Shown: positions 10,427 to 22,095, counted from the first letter of the stretch. The stretch is DNA of 64,000 nt from Telmatactis stephensoni (GCA_029948255.1 JALIZF010001719.1:1-64000); one strand, 5' to 3'. The notes: a model not told the origin generated them from the sequence alone. Made by a program: numbers and translations.

Positions 10427-10495
10427 AATAAATAAATAAACAAATAAACAAATAAACAAATAAACAAATAAACAAATATATATATATATATATAC
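10427..10495. repeat. (AAAT)/(AAAC)n and (TA)n microsatellite
   Basis: A run of AAAT and AAAC tetranucleotides changing into TA dinucleotides, directly before the 3' end of the inverted Penelope copy. A simple-repeat target is plausible for that insertion. Confidence 0.9.
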
Positions 10496-10547
10496 TGTAG
10501 TATTAATAAGTTGACATCTTGCGAACTACTTGCTGGTTCAGAACTCT

Positions 10548-10597
10548 TTAATAATTTAAACGTTTCGGCCTTATCGGCCTTTCTTCAGTAATAGAAT
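10548..10597 (-). ncRNA. Hammerhead-ribozyme-like motif (inverted PLE copy)
   Basis: Minus-strand order: TATTA, CTGAAGA, a GGCC-loop-GGCC stem, GAAAC, GTT. CTGAAGA fits the CUGANGA core and GAAA the second core box; GTT fits the cleavage triplet. Stem I is degraded here to about 3 bp. Penelope-like elements are known to carry hammerheads at their ends. Confidence 0.4.
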
Positions 10598-11290
10598 TTA
10601 CAAGACTTGGAGCGTAAATGCCTAAGAGGGCTAGGCCCATATAAATAGTAAAAAGGAACAAAGGGTAAAAAACACAAAGAAATAAAAGTGGTAAAAATGA
10701 ATGGAATTCCTATAATACAAGTCATGGGGACGCTATAAAAATCTAAGGTTAAAAATTGATTAATTGTATTTAATACGCTTGGAGGAGTTGAATTCCTGTC
10801 TTTTACTGAGCCCTTGTGGAGCCAAAGTACATAATTGTGCGCTCCAGAATGCTTCACGAGTAAGAAGAATTCGATCCACGTTGTCACGGGCTTCAATTTG
10901 TTCAATTCCGATGAATTCAAAATCCTCGAAAGCATGCTCACTGGCGTTGAAATGAATGGCCGTTTCACAGGTTTTTTTGTTTGTTTTCATAGCCGATTTG
11001 TGATTCCTAAACCTAACTTTGAATTCATTACTTGTAGATCCAACATATTGTAGAGAACACCTCTTACATGTAATTAAATAAATCAAGTTACTAGTGGTGC
11101 AAGAGATGTTCTGTTTGATATTGTAACTTCTACCAGTAGAAGAGCTAGAAAACTTGGGAGAATCTTTAGCAAAATTATTACAAAGATCGCACTTTCTGGA
11201 ACAACGGTGAAAGCCGCATTCGGAACTACGCTCTGCGACTCCAGAAGATGCGCGCTTTGACAAAGTCTCCTTCAAATTTCTAGGATTTCG
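10556..11290 (-). mobile_element. Penelope-like element, inverted 5'-truncated copy
   Basis: Contains a GIY-YIG endonuclease C-terminus, a 3' untranslated region and a hammerhead-like end, all reverse complementary to 11291-11680 at high identity. A truncated copy attached head-to-head to a longer copy is the usual PLE arrangement. The junction near 11285-11318 includes a tandem duplication of GAGGATTTTGAATTC. Confidence 0.8.
10760..11275 (-). CDS. PLE GIY-YIG endonuclease domain (C-terminal fragment)
   Basis: The 171-residue frame has a CCHC-like zinc cluster (CGFHRCSRKCDLCNNF), then the GIY-YIG domain: LIYLITCKRCSLQYVGSTS, the downstream Arg-His pair in VRFRNH, and the C-terminal helix region with TREAFWSAQL. 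In PLEs this domain nicks target DNA to prime reverse transcription. Here it is separated from its RT because the copy is 5'-truncated. The first residues may be not a true start but simply the truncation point. The frame is intact to its natural stop. Confidence 0.82.
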   Translation of the reverse strand: MKETLSKRASSGVAERSSECGFHRCSRKCDLCNNFAKDSPKFSSSSTGRSYNIKQNISCTTSNLIYLITCKRCSLQYVGSTSNEFKVRFRNHKSAMKTNKKTCETAIHFNASEHAFEDFEFIGIEQIEARDNVDRILLTREAFWSAQLCTLAPQGLSKRQEFNSSKRIKYN

Positions 11291-11636
11291 AGGATTTTGA
11301 ATTCGAGGATTTTGAATTCATCGGAATTGAACAAATCGAAGCCCGTGACAACGTGGATCGAATTTTTCTTACTCGTGAAGCGTTCTGGAGCGCACAATTA
11401 TGTACTTTGGCTCCACAAGGGCTCAATAAAAGACAGGAATTCAACTCCTCCAAGCGTATTAAATACAATTAATCAATTTTTAACCTTAGATTTTTATAGC
11501 GTCCCCGTGACTTGTATTATAGGAATTCCATTCATTTTTACCACTTTTATTTCTTTGTGTTTTTTACCCTTTGTTCCTTTTTACTATTTATATGGGCCTA
11601 GCCCTCTTAGGCATTTACACTCCAAGTCTTGTAAAT

Positions 11637-11680
11637 TCTATTACTGAAGAAGGCCGATAAGGCCGAAACGTTTAATAAAG
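11637..11680 (+). ncRNA. Hammerhead-ribozyme-like motif (direct PLE copy)
   Basis: TATTA (11639-11643), CTGAAGA (11644-11650), stem II GGCC/GGCC with GATAA loop (11652-11664), GAAAC (11665-11669), GTT, then TAATA (11673-11677), which can pair with TATTA as a 5-bp stem I. Stem III would be nearly absent in the monomer, but ACGT is self-complementary, fitting the dimeric hammerheads described for PLEs. A fold by eye only. Confidence 0.5.
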
Positions 11681-11872
11681 TCTTTTGACCAGCAAGTGGT
11701 TCGATTGATGTCGTCCTTCTAATTCCATTTATCAAGTTTCTTATGCCATCATCGTGCTGAATCATTTCTGATCCCACTCGCTAGTGGCTTGGTTGTTGGT
11801 GACCCAACTTTTCTCAGTTCTACAGTCTATTACACTTTAGTTGGCCGCCTGTGAATCAGTCCTGATCCAACC

Positions 11873-12519
11873 ATGTCCTGGTCCAATTCAACCACGTACT
11901 ACAGTATATACAACACTTGGAGCAAACTAACACGACACCGAAGTCATCAACGATTTTTAAATACCTGTTTACGAAGACGCTGTATTCCTAAAGGTCTTAA
12001 TCTAAAATTTAATTTAGCCCTGGGAAGTGATGACCACACCCTCAATTCACAGTGCAAGTTCCATTTAAACTCAGCTTCTTGGAACATTCTTAAGAACATT
12101 GTTACCGTCACAACCGAAAAAGTGAAAGATCTACAAGCTGAATTAAGCGACAAGAGGGCCTCTCTGTTTGAAAGCCACAAGTCTGACCTTGCCACGACGA
12201 TTTGGTCTAAAGTCCGTAGAGAAATGTCAACAATCAACCAGTCACTCAACCTTAAACACAGAACCAAAATCAAGAAGGTTATACCTATCAAAGACCCGAA
12301 GAAACAAGAACACTCTGTTTTGGTCCAGGCTCGTCCAAAGAAATGTAGACGCTTCTCCAAAAAGGTTAGAAATGATAGAAGGACTGCTAGGTTAAAATCT
12401 CTTAAGTGTAACTCAGAAGCCAACGACCTAACTCCTTTTCATCCTATCAATTTAACAGACAAACGGCTTTCAAATGCAGAGGTTTCATTACTTAGTAAGG
12501 GCCCCTCGTTTTGTCCTAC
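11873..12519 (+). pseudogene. PLE polyprotein, N-terminal part
   Basis: About 215 residues from ATG 11873 up to the CACTA insertion point. It is rich in basic residues and helical in character, with a Lys/Arg cluster (ARPKKCRRFSKKVRND) and, near the break, LSNAEVSLLSKGPSFCPT, typical of the region upstream of the RT in Penelope proteins. The continuation lies 9.6 kb away at 22116. Taking out the insert and one TAC copy keeps the frame, so the ORF was open here when the CACTA element landed. Confidence 0.8.
12517..12519. repeat. TAC target-site duplication (left)
   Basis: TAC immediately before the CACTA terminus, repeated at 22113-22115. CACTA elements make 2-3 bp duplications. The coding frame of the host PLE confirms this boundary. 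Confidence 0.88.
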
Positions 12520-12536
12520 CACTAGGCGAAATAATG
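12520..12536. repeat. Left terminal inverted repeat of the CACTA element
   Basis: CACTAGGCGAAATAATG, matching the reverse complement of the right end with two mismatches over 17 bp. The CACT(A/G) start is diagnostic for the superfamily. Confidence 0.9.
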
Positions 12537-12737
12537 GCTTTACGGTAGTATTATATGTAACTTATTTGCATTTAAATCTCACCTATAAATGTACTTTACG
12601 GAAACTTTAAGAATCCTTAAAGCTAATATACCTGTAACTTTACGGGTTTCTTAAAGTCAACAAAATGCTGTATTTACGGACATTTAAAGAGTCCATTAAA
12701 TGTAAAGAAATATCAACTTTATGTTTGTTTACTGATT

Positions 12738-12952
12738 CCTGATAGTATTTAAAGTTGATATTTAAAAGACTATAAGTTATCCTGATAGTATTTAAAGTTG
12801 ATATTTAAAAGACTATAAGTTATCCTGATAGTATTTAAAGTTGATATTTAAAAGACTATAAGTTATCCTGATAGTATTTAAAGTTGATATTTAAAAGACA
12901 TTAAGTTATCCTGATAGTATGCAAAGGTGACATTTAAAAGACTATAAGTTAT
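12738..12952. repeat. Subterminal tandem array, five 43-bp units
   Basis: Units start at 12738, 12781, 12824, 12867 and 12910, each beginning CCTGATAGTATTTAAAG. The first three are almost identical and the last is the most diverged. Subterminal repeats in CACTA elements usually bind the transposase or its accessory protein, so this is a likely binding array. Confidence 0.88.
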
Positions 12953-13316
12953 TCTTAAACGCTTTTATTTCTAGACTCTAAAGGCTTATACTGAACTTTT
13001 TATCAACTTTATGATTTGGACAAGAAAGTCATTTTTTAGCGTTTTTTGGTTTTGGCATCAGCTGCGCCAGAAAAAGTTTGCATACCAGACACTGGGTGCA
13101 TTCTTGCGCTACTTTTGGATAGTCCAAAAAGATTGGTGTTTGCAGCTCTACTTTACAGTCCTATAGCTACGCGCAGAAAAGCTTTCGAATAAAAAACTAA
13201 ATTGAGACAAGCGCTGGCTTTAATAACAATGAGACGTAAATTCATCAAATGATTTAATATTCAATAATAAGCAATACAAGTGCACAAAGGAAAAACCGAT
13301 GACTTTAAAAACATAA

Positions 13317-15645
13317 CTAGACTGAAGCAGGAGGGGTTGAAATACCAGAGCTAGAGGCCTTATTCTTTGCTCGCACTGCCCACCTTGGAGCATTAGCTGG
13401 GCGCAATCTACTGCTATAACCGTCTCTTTTTCTCTTGAATCGTTTGTAGAGGGCTCTCTTTGAAAGCCATTTGCGGTGCTCTTCGTCTAATTCTTTTTTG
13501 GCTTCTTTTAGCTCTCGTCGCTCCCATGGAAGCACCCTCACATTAAAAAGAGCCCTAACTGCACCACCTTCTTCTTCTTCTTCTTCGCTTTCTTCTGATG
13601 ACATAAAGTCATAGGTCATGACTGCTCGTACTTTCTCTTTCTTTGTTGGGCTCCAGTTAATGGTGTTGAGAGCTTCGCTTCTACTTTCAAGCTTCTGTAT
13701 TAACAAAAAAAACATGAAATAAGTCTTAAGTTTGTTATAGTGGTCAATAAAGTCTGCTATAATAACAAAACAGAAACTAGCGAGTGATTGAATTTATATC
13801 AAATTAACAGACAGGACATGAAGATGACATTCACACACAAAATTAGACATCGAAATTTGTATCTATTGTTCACATTTACCAATGGCGAAAGGTTTTAAAA
13901 TTCAAATCCATTCTATTTCATGATAATATAATATTCAAACACATAAGACTAGTATGTTATAAAAGAGATATTACGTACGTTATTCAGTCTCTGCTGTCTG
14001 CGGCATGTCGTTCGGTGCTCTTTGAGTATGCCGCGTGATGATCTTGTTGCATCATCCTTCTTGCTATTAAAATATCTTTTAACAGCGCCTGCATATTAGA
14101 AGATGAATAGGTATAAGTTTTAATTACATGAATGATTCAATAATAAGCTTGTGCCGTACAAACACAAGGTATTTTCGATCCACATTAGAAATTGTCAACT
14201 TACACTTTATGTCAGAAACTGTAAATTCACACTTGTCGCCTCCATTGTCACATATGGTTTCTTCAATTAGTCGTCTTGTGACTTCACGATTTTCAGGAGA
14301 ATCGAATCTACAGAAAGAGACAAAGGTTAAAAGGTTTGCATGTAATACCATGAAATAAATATCTCTAGTAATTATAGAATAAGGAATATAACTGATTTGA
14401 ATCCTGTAACGCCGTTCAAAACGAGACGTATCATTACTGTTTGCCTTCAGTGCCTTCGATCAGTTACGATGAAATAGAAGACGAAGACGTCTATAATGTT
14501 AAGATATTTTTACGATGTTACAGATTTCAGTTTGTCCCTTGTTGTATCTTTTCCAAACTAGCTGCCGTTTGTAATTGTATAGGTTTACTGAACCATCAGC
14601 CGGACACTGTAAATTAAATCAAAGAATGCCTTGCAGCTAATTCATTGTTTTTTTATAGATAAAGCCTGCGGCGGTATGACTTTCTATAGAAATCATTTTA
14701 ATTAATTGCAATAATGCGGCATACCTTTTGTCGGTATTGAACCCTCGAAAGCGAGTTTGCCCATCTTCATCCTTGTCTTGCAATCTTAGAAGTGCCTTAT
14801 AGACTTCTCTTACAGCAGACTATGAGTGAAAATATTAAAAAAAGGTATCAGTGAGACCTTTAAACAAAGAATGGAAGCAAATTTCTTAAGATTTTATAGC
14901 CGATCAATTAATGTTCGCGCTTGTGTACGCAATTTGGGTGCGCTTGCTGCCGCATCTGACGCATCTGCCTGCCTGCCTAACCTTTTCTAAACATATGCCG
15001 AAATATCGATTCCACCCGAGGTTTTGTATCCCTCTGATATTTCTGCTGCTAATTTATGTATCATCAGATACAAAAAATAACCACAATAAAAATTCTCTAT
15101 AATTATAAGCATGCCAATATCGATGGTGATGCGTGTAGTGGCGATCGCGGCCTAAGTTTCCTGCATGTAATATTGCGCACCAAACCACTTATACTCTTGA
15201 AATTAATGCCTTCACCAAAAGGGCCGGAATTAAAAGTTACTTCAAGAATAACCGAATCATTGTCATAAAAATCTTTTTAACTAGTCCCATGCAAAGAAAT
15301 GTTACCGTTATGGCTTTTGTTTGTGGTATAATTGGTATCAGTTTGAGACCTTGGTAATACTGATCAAGCAGTCAAGGAAATCTATCATATATCTTGATCC
15401 CATAGCTTTGTTAAGTACTACTGAAATTAGTTACCTGGCATTCTTTCGGAGCAACTTTTCGTCTTCTTCGTCTCGTTTGGCTGTCCGTGGATTCCTTTTC
15501 ATGTGTTAGTCGGGTTGATGACTTCTGCAGTACCTCTTCACGTAGTCTTTTATTGTCCTCCTTTAGTTCTTCTGGTTTCCTTCAGCAGCTGCTGCAAAAT
15601 TATTGCCAAGTTTTCATTATCGGTGCTTTGTAGAGGATTAGCCAT
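13317..15645 (-). CDS. CACTA second gene, five exons, coiled-coil N-terminus, C14orf93-like
   Basis: Exons: 15435-15645, 14725-14819, 14204-14307, 13979-14088, 13317-13694. Every intron is GT-AG and the phases fit (0, 2, 1, 0), giving about 298 residues. Exon 1 starts MANPLQSTDNENLA, a coiled-coil with a Lys/Arg tail, and needs one one-base correction near 15575-15590. Exons 2-4 encode a compact domain (VREVYKALLRLQD, FDSPENREVTRRLIEE, VKRYFNSKKDDATR). Exon 5 has an acidic run (MSSEESEEEEEE), then LPWERRELKEAKKELDEE and a basic tail. The middle recalls C14orf93-like proteins, and I have seen similar exon-5 wording in anthozoan repeat-associated proteins. It may be the accessory DNA-binding factor of the transposon. 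Confidence 0.72.
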
Positions 15646-15886
15646 GATTGAGTAACAACCAGGAACAAGCAAAACCAAAAAAAGTATATAAGATTTGAAA
15701 GACACGAAGATGACACTGTAGCTACTGAAAGTTCACACGTTGTGCTTAAATGAAGCGCTGAACTGAATTTCCCGCCACTTTAACCACGTGCTATCCGGCC
15801 CCGAATCCCGCTCATTTGAACCAGCGGTTTTTCGCATTAATGCTAAAGTAACTTTATACAGTTTATACTGAATCTGATGCTGAATC
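15646..15886. promoter_or_regulatory. Putative bidirectional promoter of the CACTA element
   Basis: The start codons of the two divergent genes are only 241 bp apart (minus gene at 15645, transposase at 15887). Both promoters must therefore lie in this interval or upstream within the opposite gene. No clear TATA box is obvious near the expected positions. Assignment is from gene geometry only. Confidence 0.5.
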
Positions 15887-18800
15887 ATGAAGCCAAAAAG
15901 ATCTTCAAAAATACAAAAACGACGTTCTCCCTGTCCTTATTGCGGACAAAAGCTTTCCCAAAGAGCTCTCTATAACCATAAACGTTACAAAACATGCTTA
16001 CGCAAGTTGAAAGGAAACTGCAGTCAACTCAAACACCGACAAACACAAACTGATTTCACACGACCGGTTGAAGTATCTAATCAATCTTCAACAAGCTCTG
16101 AGGAAGAAAATAACCACCTCTCTGATCAAGAATCTATCGGTACGTCATCCTTTTACTGTTTAGTTTGCTTTGATTGCTTAACTTGGTTGTATCGAAATGT
16201 AATTTTAATGATTCAGTTTAATTTGGCCTCAATCGGTTAAGGCCACTGTGAAGATTAAGTTAATGGTTCGATTAAGCTTATTCTATTTTTTTATTTTAGC
16301 CCAAGTCGAGTGTGAAACACCCGGTACGAATGAACCAAGTCAGATAATTCCAAACTGTGAAAATGAAGTCCTGATAAATTGTCAACAAGAAAACATGGTA
16401 TGTAACCTGTTCTGTATTGTCGTGCAAACATGCTGTAGTGTCAGTAAATAGAGGGCTACATGCCTGTGTGTCTTAATTACTGGTTTCTCCAATGCTTCTT
16501 CTACATGTATATATCATCAGCATGCAACTAGTGAGTTCCTGTTTATTTGTCTGTAAGGGTATTGCATAAACACAGAGGGGTGGGCATAGGTGTGCTGTAA
16601 AGATATAAAAGATCTGTGACACTGTATAAATGAGTACTAACATTACTGATGTCAGTTAGAAGCCTTCATCTGAAGGCTATAAATGTAACTTGAAACATCA
16701 GTAATGTAAATACTACTGTGAAATAGCGTTAGAGGTTTCAATATAGGCTCTTTCTCAGTGTATATAACACTCAATATACCATTATCTCTCTATTATATAT
16801 ATTATCCTATCTATCCTATAGACCTGTATATCCTATCTATCCTATAGACCTGTATATCCTATATAGAGCCTCAATATATTTCTAATTATCTAAGTTGTTA
16901 TATTATAAAGGCTAGCTACTTTGAAATTAAGCAGAAATGAAAAGCCATTATAGACATGCTACAGATTAAGTCAGGAAATATTGCAGGATTTTTTATAAAA
17001 ACAAAGTGATGATTTTATTTTTATTTTTATTATTGACAGGTTGTTGGAGATGGAGATAATGAAGAATCTGACTCTGACTATCCTTCTGATGAGGAAGTTG
17101 AAAATGAAGAATGGGCTGGTTTTGGAGATGAATTGATCAATGACATGGAAGCTGCATCCAACACACCAATTGAAGAACCATCATCAACATGTAGTACGGC
17201 AAGAGTACTGGTCACATGGGTGCTTTACTTCCTTGTTGTATGGCAAGCTGCAGTGCATTTAAGTGACAATGGGCTTGAATGGCTTTTAAGATTTTTTTCC
17301 AAATTCTTTTCTGTTGTTGGCTTGAGATCTGACTTTGTTGCTGGAATTGCAGCTGTGTTCCCAGGATCATTGTATTTAATGAGAAAATATATTGGCATTG
17401 ATCGTGACATGTTTACTCGGTATATAGTCTGCCCAAAGTGCACAAAACTGTACAAATCTGAAGTTTGTACCAGAATTGTAAATGGTCGACAAGTAGGTCT
17501 TAGATGTACTAATATGCTTCCTGTTAGAAGGATGAAAGTTGAATGTGGACACCAATTGGTAAAGGAAGTTGCACTGACCAATGGAAAGAGAGTATTTTAC
17601 CCTTTGAAGGTGTACTGCTACAGGAGCATCATAGAAACTTTGGAGAAGTTTGTAAAGCGTGATGGCTTTACAGAAAAATGTGAAATGTGGAGAACCAGAC
17701 AGATAAATGCAAATGAATATGGAGATGTATACGATGGACAAGTCTGGAAAGACTTTATGTCGTACAAAGGTGAAGCATTTTTGTCCAGAGAGAGAAACTA
17801 TGGACTTATGATGAATTGTGACTGGTTTCAACCATACAAGCGACGTAATGATTATTCTGTGGGTGTTATTTACCTAGTGTTAATGAATCTTCCTAGAAGT
17901 GAAAGATTTAAAAAAGAAAACATTATTCTTGTTGGAATAATGCCAGCTCTTAAGAAGGAGCCAAGCTCTTTGAATGAATTTCTTTGTCCTTTAGTTGAGG
18001 AGTTATCAGCTCTATGGAGTGGGCTAAAATTTATCACAAGTTCTTCACCAATGTTTCCATTAAAATTTAGAGCTGCTCTTCTATGTGCATCTTCAGACAT
18101 CCCTGCAGCAAGAAAGCTTTGTGGTTTTCTTGGCCATTCTGCAACTCTAGGCTGTTCAAGATGCTTTAAGAATTTCCTGGGGGGTTTGCAGAGAGAAAGG
18201 ATTATTCAGGCTTTGACCGTGAAAATTGGGAAAAGAGAACAGATAAGGAACAAAGGAAAAGAGTTAGAGTTATTCTCAAAGCAAAATCAAAGTCACAACA
18301 GAAACAAGAGGAACGCAGGCTTGGTGTACGCTACACAGCCCTTTTAAGACTGACATACTATGACTCTATCAGATTTTGTGTAATAGATCCCATGCACAAC
18401 CTGTTTCTTGGAACTGCTAAGTCAATGTTTAAATTATGGATTGAAAAAGAGATTTTATCAACTAGCGATTTAAAGACACTTGATAATAAGATTGCAGAAA
18501 TGAAACTTCTGACTGATGTTGGTAGAATTCCAACAAACATCTCATCAAACTATGGATCATTTACGGCAGAAGAATGGAGAAATTGGACAATGATGGTATC
18601 AATTTATGCTCTGAAGGATGTGCTACCAGATAGTCACATCAAATGTTGGCAGACATTTGTACTTGCATGTAGAACTCTTTGCAAACCATTCATTACTGCA
18701 ACTGATATAAACAAAGGTGATTTTCTCTTAATAAAGTTTTGCAAAGAAGTGGAACAACTATATGGGAAAACATCTGTGAAACCAAACATGCACCTACATT

Positions 18801-19654
18801 GTCACCTGAAGGAGTGCATGATTGACTATGGACCCCTATATGGGTTTTGGTGCTTTTCCTTCGAAAGATATAATGGTTTGCTTGGAGGATTCAAAACAAA
18901 CAATCGTTCCCCAGAGATCCAAATAATGCGAAAATTCAATGTTATGACTTTCTGTGATGATTTCACTCCACCTGAACAACATAAAGATGACTTCATGATG
19001 TTTGTATCAGATGAATCTGAAAATAATAGTATTGCTGACAATGATACAATCAGACAGTTGTACAAGGCTGTGACATGCCCTCTCAGTGATTATAATTGGG
19101 ATGATATCTTGTCAATAAACCTACCAAAATGTTTTATTAGAGGAACATTAAACAAGGATGATATAGAATGTCTACAGTCAGTGTACAAGACACTTTATCC
19201 TGATCTCAATTTGTCCAACACAACTATACACCAAGTTATCAAAAAGTATGGCATCATTTCTGTTGGGTGTGAGACATATGGTTCAAAAATGTCTTGCCGT
19301 AATCTCAAGTCAGCTAGAATAAGAGCTGCATATGCTGGATCAGATGGTGAAATCAGTCACTCTCTGACTATTCGACCAGGCTATGTCGATTTCTATTTCA
19401 GTCATGAAATTAGACTGCATGACACATGGAAACACCATATATTTGCTGTTGTTAACTGGTACCGTGAGCACCCAAACAAAGCTTACTATGGTAACCCAAT
19501 TGAAGTGTGGAGAAGTAATGATTTTGAATTTGGGGGACCTTCATCGTTTATGCCAGTGCAAAGAATTTATGGTAAATTTGCTGCCTCTGTGCAATATATT
19601 TCTAGTATTGACAGTTTAATTGTTTCTCCTGTTCCTTATAAAGTTTACTTGTAA
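15887..19654 (+). pseudogene. CACTA TNP2-like transposase, three exons, one frameshift
   Basis: Exons: 15887-16139, 16300-16397 and 17040-19654, with GT-AG introns in phases 1 and 0, for about 988 residues. Exon 1 has a CPYCGQ...H....C zinc finger near residues 17-38 and exon 3 starts with an acidic segment. The catalytic part includes YSVGVIYLVLMNLPR, SSDIPAARKLCGFLGH with GCSRC, the Asp in VIDPMHNLFLGTAKSM, and FERYNGLLGGFK with the likely catalytic Glu. The frame breaks at 18179-18184, where a run of six G would need seven. All else is open, so this is either a very recent mutation or a homopolymer sequencing error. Confidence 0.88.
16398..17039 (+). other. Second intron of the CACTA transposase gene
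   Basis: A GT-AG intron of 642 bp. It contains a hairpin (AGCCTTCATCTGAAGGCT, 16662-16679) and a tandem duplication of about 29 bp built on CCTATCTATCCTATAGACCTGTATAT near 16805-16863. No coding sequence. Confidence 0.75.
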
Positions 19655-22095
19655 TTCATACATTTGCTTGAAAATATACTTTTAAACATCTAAGAGTGAT
19701 TGCCAAAAATCTGTGAAATAGTGATATTACTAAACACATACTATGTGTCTATCAAACTATTGCACATTAACATTCATTTTTTATACCACAGGGTTTTTTT
19801 TGCAATCACTCAAGAACAGTTGCCTACTTTGCACTTATTGCTGGCTATCAATAGGTGCCACCCTTCATATTTCAAATCACAAAAATTAATGCTTAGGGCT
19901 CTATAAATGCCAGAAATAGAAATAGCATGTCAAACTTAGTAATAATTGTATTTTTTGGATTATCATCTTAAGAATTGAAGCAATGATGAATGTTGGAATC
20001 ATTGACTGTTTTAGAAAGAATGCATGGTGTTTTTCAAAAATTAATAAGGGCCAATGAAACTTTGAGTTATTACTTGAGTTATTACAAAGTGGGACATGCT
20101 CTCTCTATTTTGGGCATTTGTAGAGCCCTAACATAATTTTTTTGTGATTGGCATATACTGTAAGGAGTGACTCCTATTGATGGGAAACAATAAAAGCAAA
20201 TAGTAATAATTGGGCATTAACATAAGTAGAAACTGTGTAGATTTGTCTAAGCTAGTCTAAAAAGGCTCTTTATTAGCTTCTACAAATCACTATGCAGCTA
20301 AGTGTTTTAACAGATAGTGGCTGTGTCAAATAGTGATCATGTACTGTTTTGTGAGATTTCTTATCATAACAGAAAGAGCATGAGGGTTTATAGGGTAAAG
20401 GATTTAAGAGTCTATACTGACAATTGTCCATACCAAATGCTTTTTTTTAAAACACTTCAACCAAAGTAAATGTCCTTTTTGATTTATCTTATTCTAAGGG
20501 AAATGTTAGGGTAGGGTAGGGACTATATTATTATTTATGTGAATAGTACAAAATTCTATTTAACTTTTATGTTTATGTATATTTTTATCTCTAAGTACTG
20601 ATCATAGAGACTCCTATTATTATCGTTGTTATTAAAAGACTGAAAGGACCATGATGCTTGAAAAGTCATTGTTGAAATATTTTTATGAAATAGCTCATAA
20701 ACTGGCTGAGGTTTGATGCCATCTAAAACATTGGCCAGTTCTGTTGAACTTACAACCACATTTCTTTTCATCTTGCATTGTTTCACGTTGAAACGCGGCT
20801 TGCCTTCACGAAACTCGTTTGTCCAGAAAGATTAGAAATGGAGATGGTGGTGCATTTAGTGGCTCTCAGATAAATTTTTTCAGTATTGCACTCTGTGTGT
20901 ATACTGAATATACCGTGTGCCGTCAAACTTTCTTTATCCAGTGGACGGAGTGCTGTATTGTGCATTGCAAGTTTAAGTCATGTTTAATTGTGGGTTCTTT
21001 GGCACGAGTCAAAAGATCAACTGATTATAATACTGTTCAAATAAACATGGCCCTACATAGTTAAAATACTTTTGATACACTTTCGAGGAAATATGCCTGC
21101 TTTCACTGTTGAGCATGCGCAGTTGATCATTTCAATAAGGGTCCCACATGGGACACAACTCTTAGCTCATAGTCAAAGGGTTGGGATGTATTCATCGATC
21201 GGCTGCACTTGACGAAAGAATAGGTACTATCAATGCGCGGCGGCGTTATTTGTGGCCTTGGGTCCCGGTAGTAACCGCCCATGCAGTCAAGTGAAGGCAC
21301 CGTGGAGTTCCTCGAAATTACAAAAGACCTTTTAAGGCGCCCCGACATTCGAGGGAGGCCAAAAGTTCAAGCACTCGCTTTGCAGAGAATAGGCGCAACT
21401 TCACCTGTAGGCAGAGACTTGTTTCTTTGTGCTGTGGTCTAGGGGATTTTTTTGTATTATTTTTTTCTGCTTTCAAAATAAAGTGCATTCTACTGAAATC
21501 ACTCCACATTTACACTGAACTCAAACATATTCAAATCTGTTTTGTACTGAGGAACAAGAACTCGGGATATGATATTCCATGATACTCAGTGTATACTAAG
21601 TATACGGTGTTTGACACGCCTTGGTACTCCAAGTATATATATCCATACACTCAACATCCTGACATGTAAAATATCAGTGAGAATACTTAAACCTAAATTT
21701 CGTGATTTTCTTCATTATGTTTAGAAATTTTCTATCGTTATTAATTATTTCTAACAAGAACTTCCATTGAGTAAAAGACTTTAATCGAAACATTCTCAAG
21801 TATATAATGCTGGGGTTTCGTCAAAGCGCTCAGATGTAATTTGGAAATACCTTGAGTATTTGAAAATTTAAGTACATTTACTGTGATATTAAATTCACGT
21901 AAATACATTAGTATATTTCATTAACTTTCATCACATTTAATGTATCCTTAAATTCACTAGTGAATTTAATGACTTTAAAAAGATACAAAAGTTACTTAAA
22001 TTCACTAGTACCTTTAAGGAATGTCCTTAAAGTTTACTTAAATTTAGTAGTAGATTTAAGGTGTCAATACGGATTCCGTAAAGTTTCCTTAAATG
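19655..22095. other. 3' internal and subterminal region of the CACTA element
   Basis: No convincing gene over 2.4 kb. 19.7-21.1 kb is AT-rich with no recognisable domain. 21.15-21.43 kb is a GC-richer patch without a convincing frame. 21.88-22.08 kb is packed with ACTTAAATTCACTAGT/CTTTAAG-type motifs, the subterminal counterpart of the left side. Confidence 0.6.

Larger units (their letters stand above)
11291..12519 (+). mobile_element. Penelope-like element, 5' half (interrupted by CACTA)
   Basis: Begins with a pLTR-like segment: the last 55 codons of a GIY-YIG ORF (11309-11472) and its 3' UTR, a partial copy of the element's own end. The main ORF start follows at 11873. The ORF is cut at 12519 by a CACTA insertion and resumes at 22116 in the same frame. 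Confidence 0.85.

Noticed and set aside
10585..10968. 127-residue hydrophobic protein on the minus strand (and its twin at 11297-11647)
   Set aside because: Both lie in the Penelope end and its 3' UTR in a frame that does not match the GIY-YIG domain, so they are shadows.
20500..20525. Telomere-like TTAGGG run
   Set aside because: Only GTTAGGGTAGGGTAGGG, a short irregular stretch inside the CACTA element.
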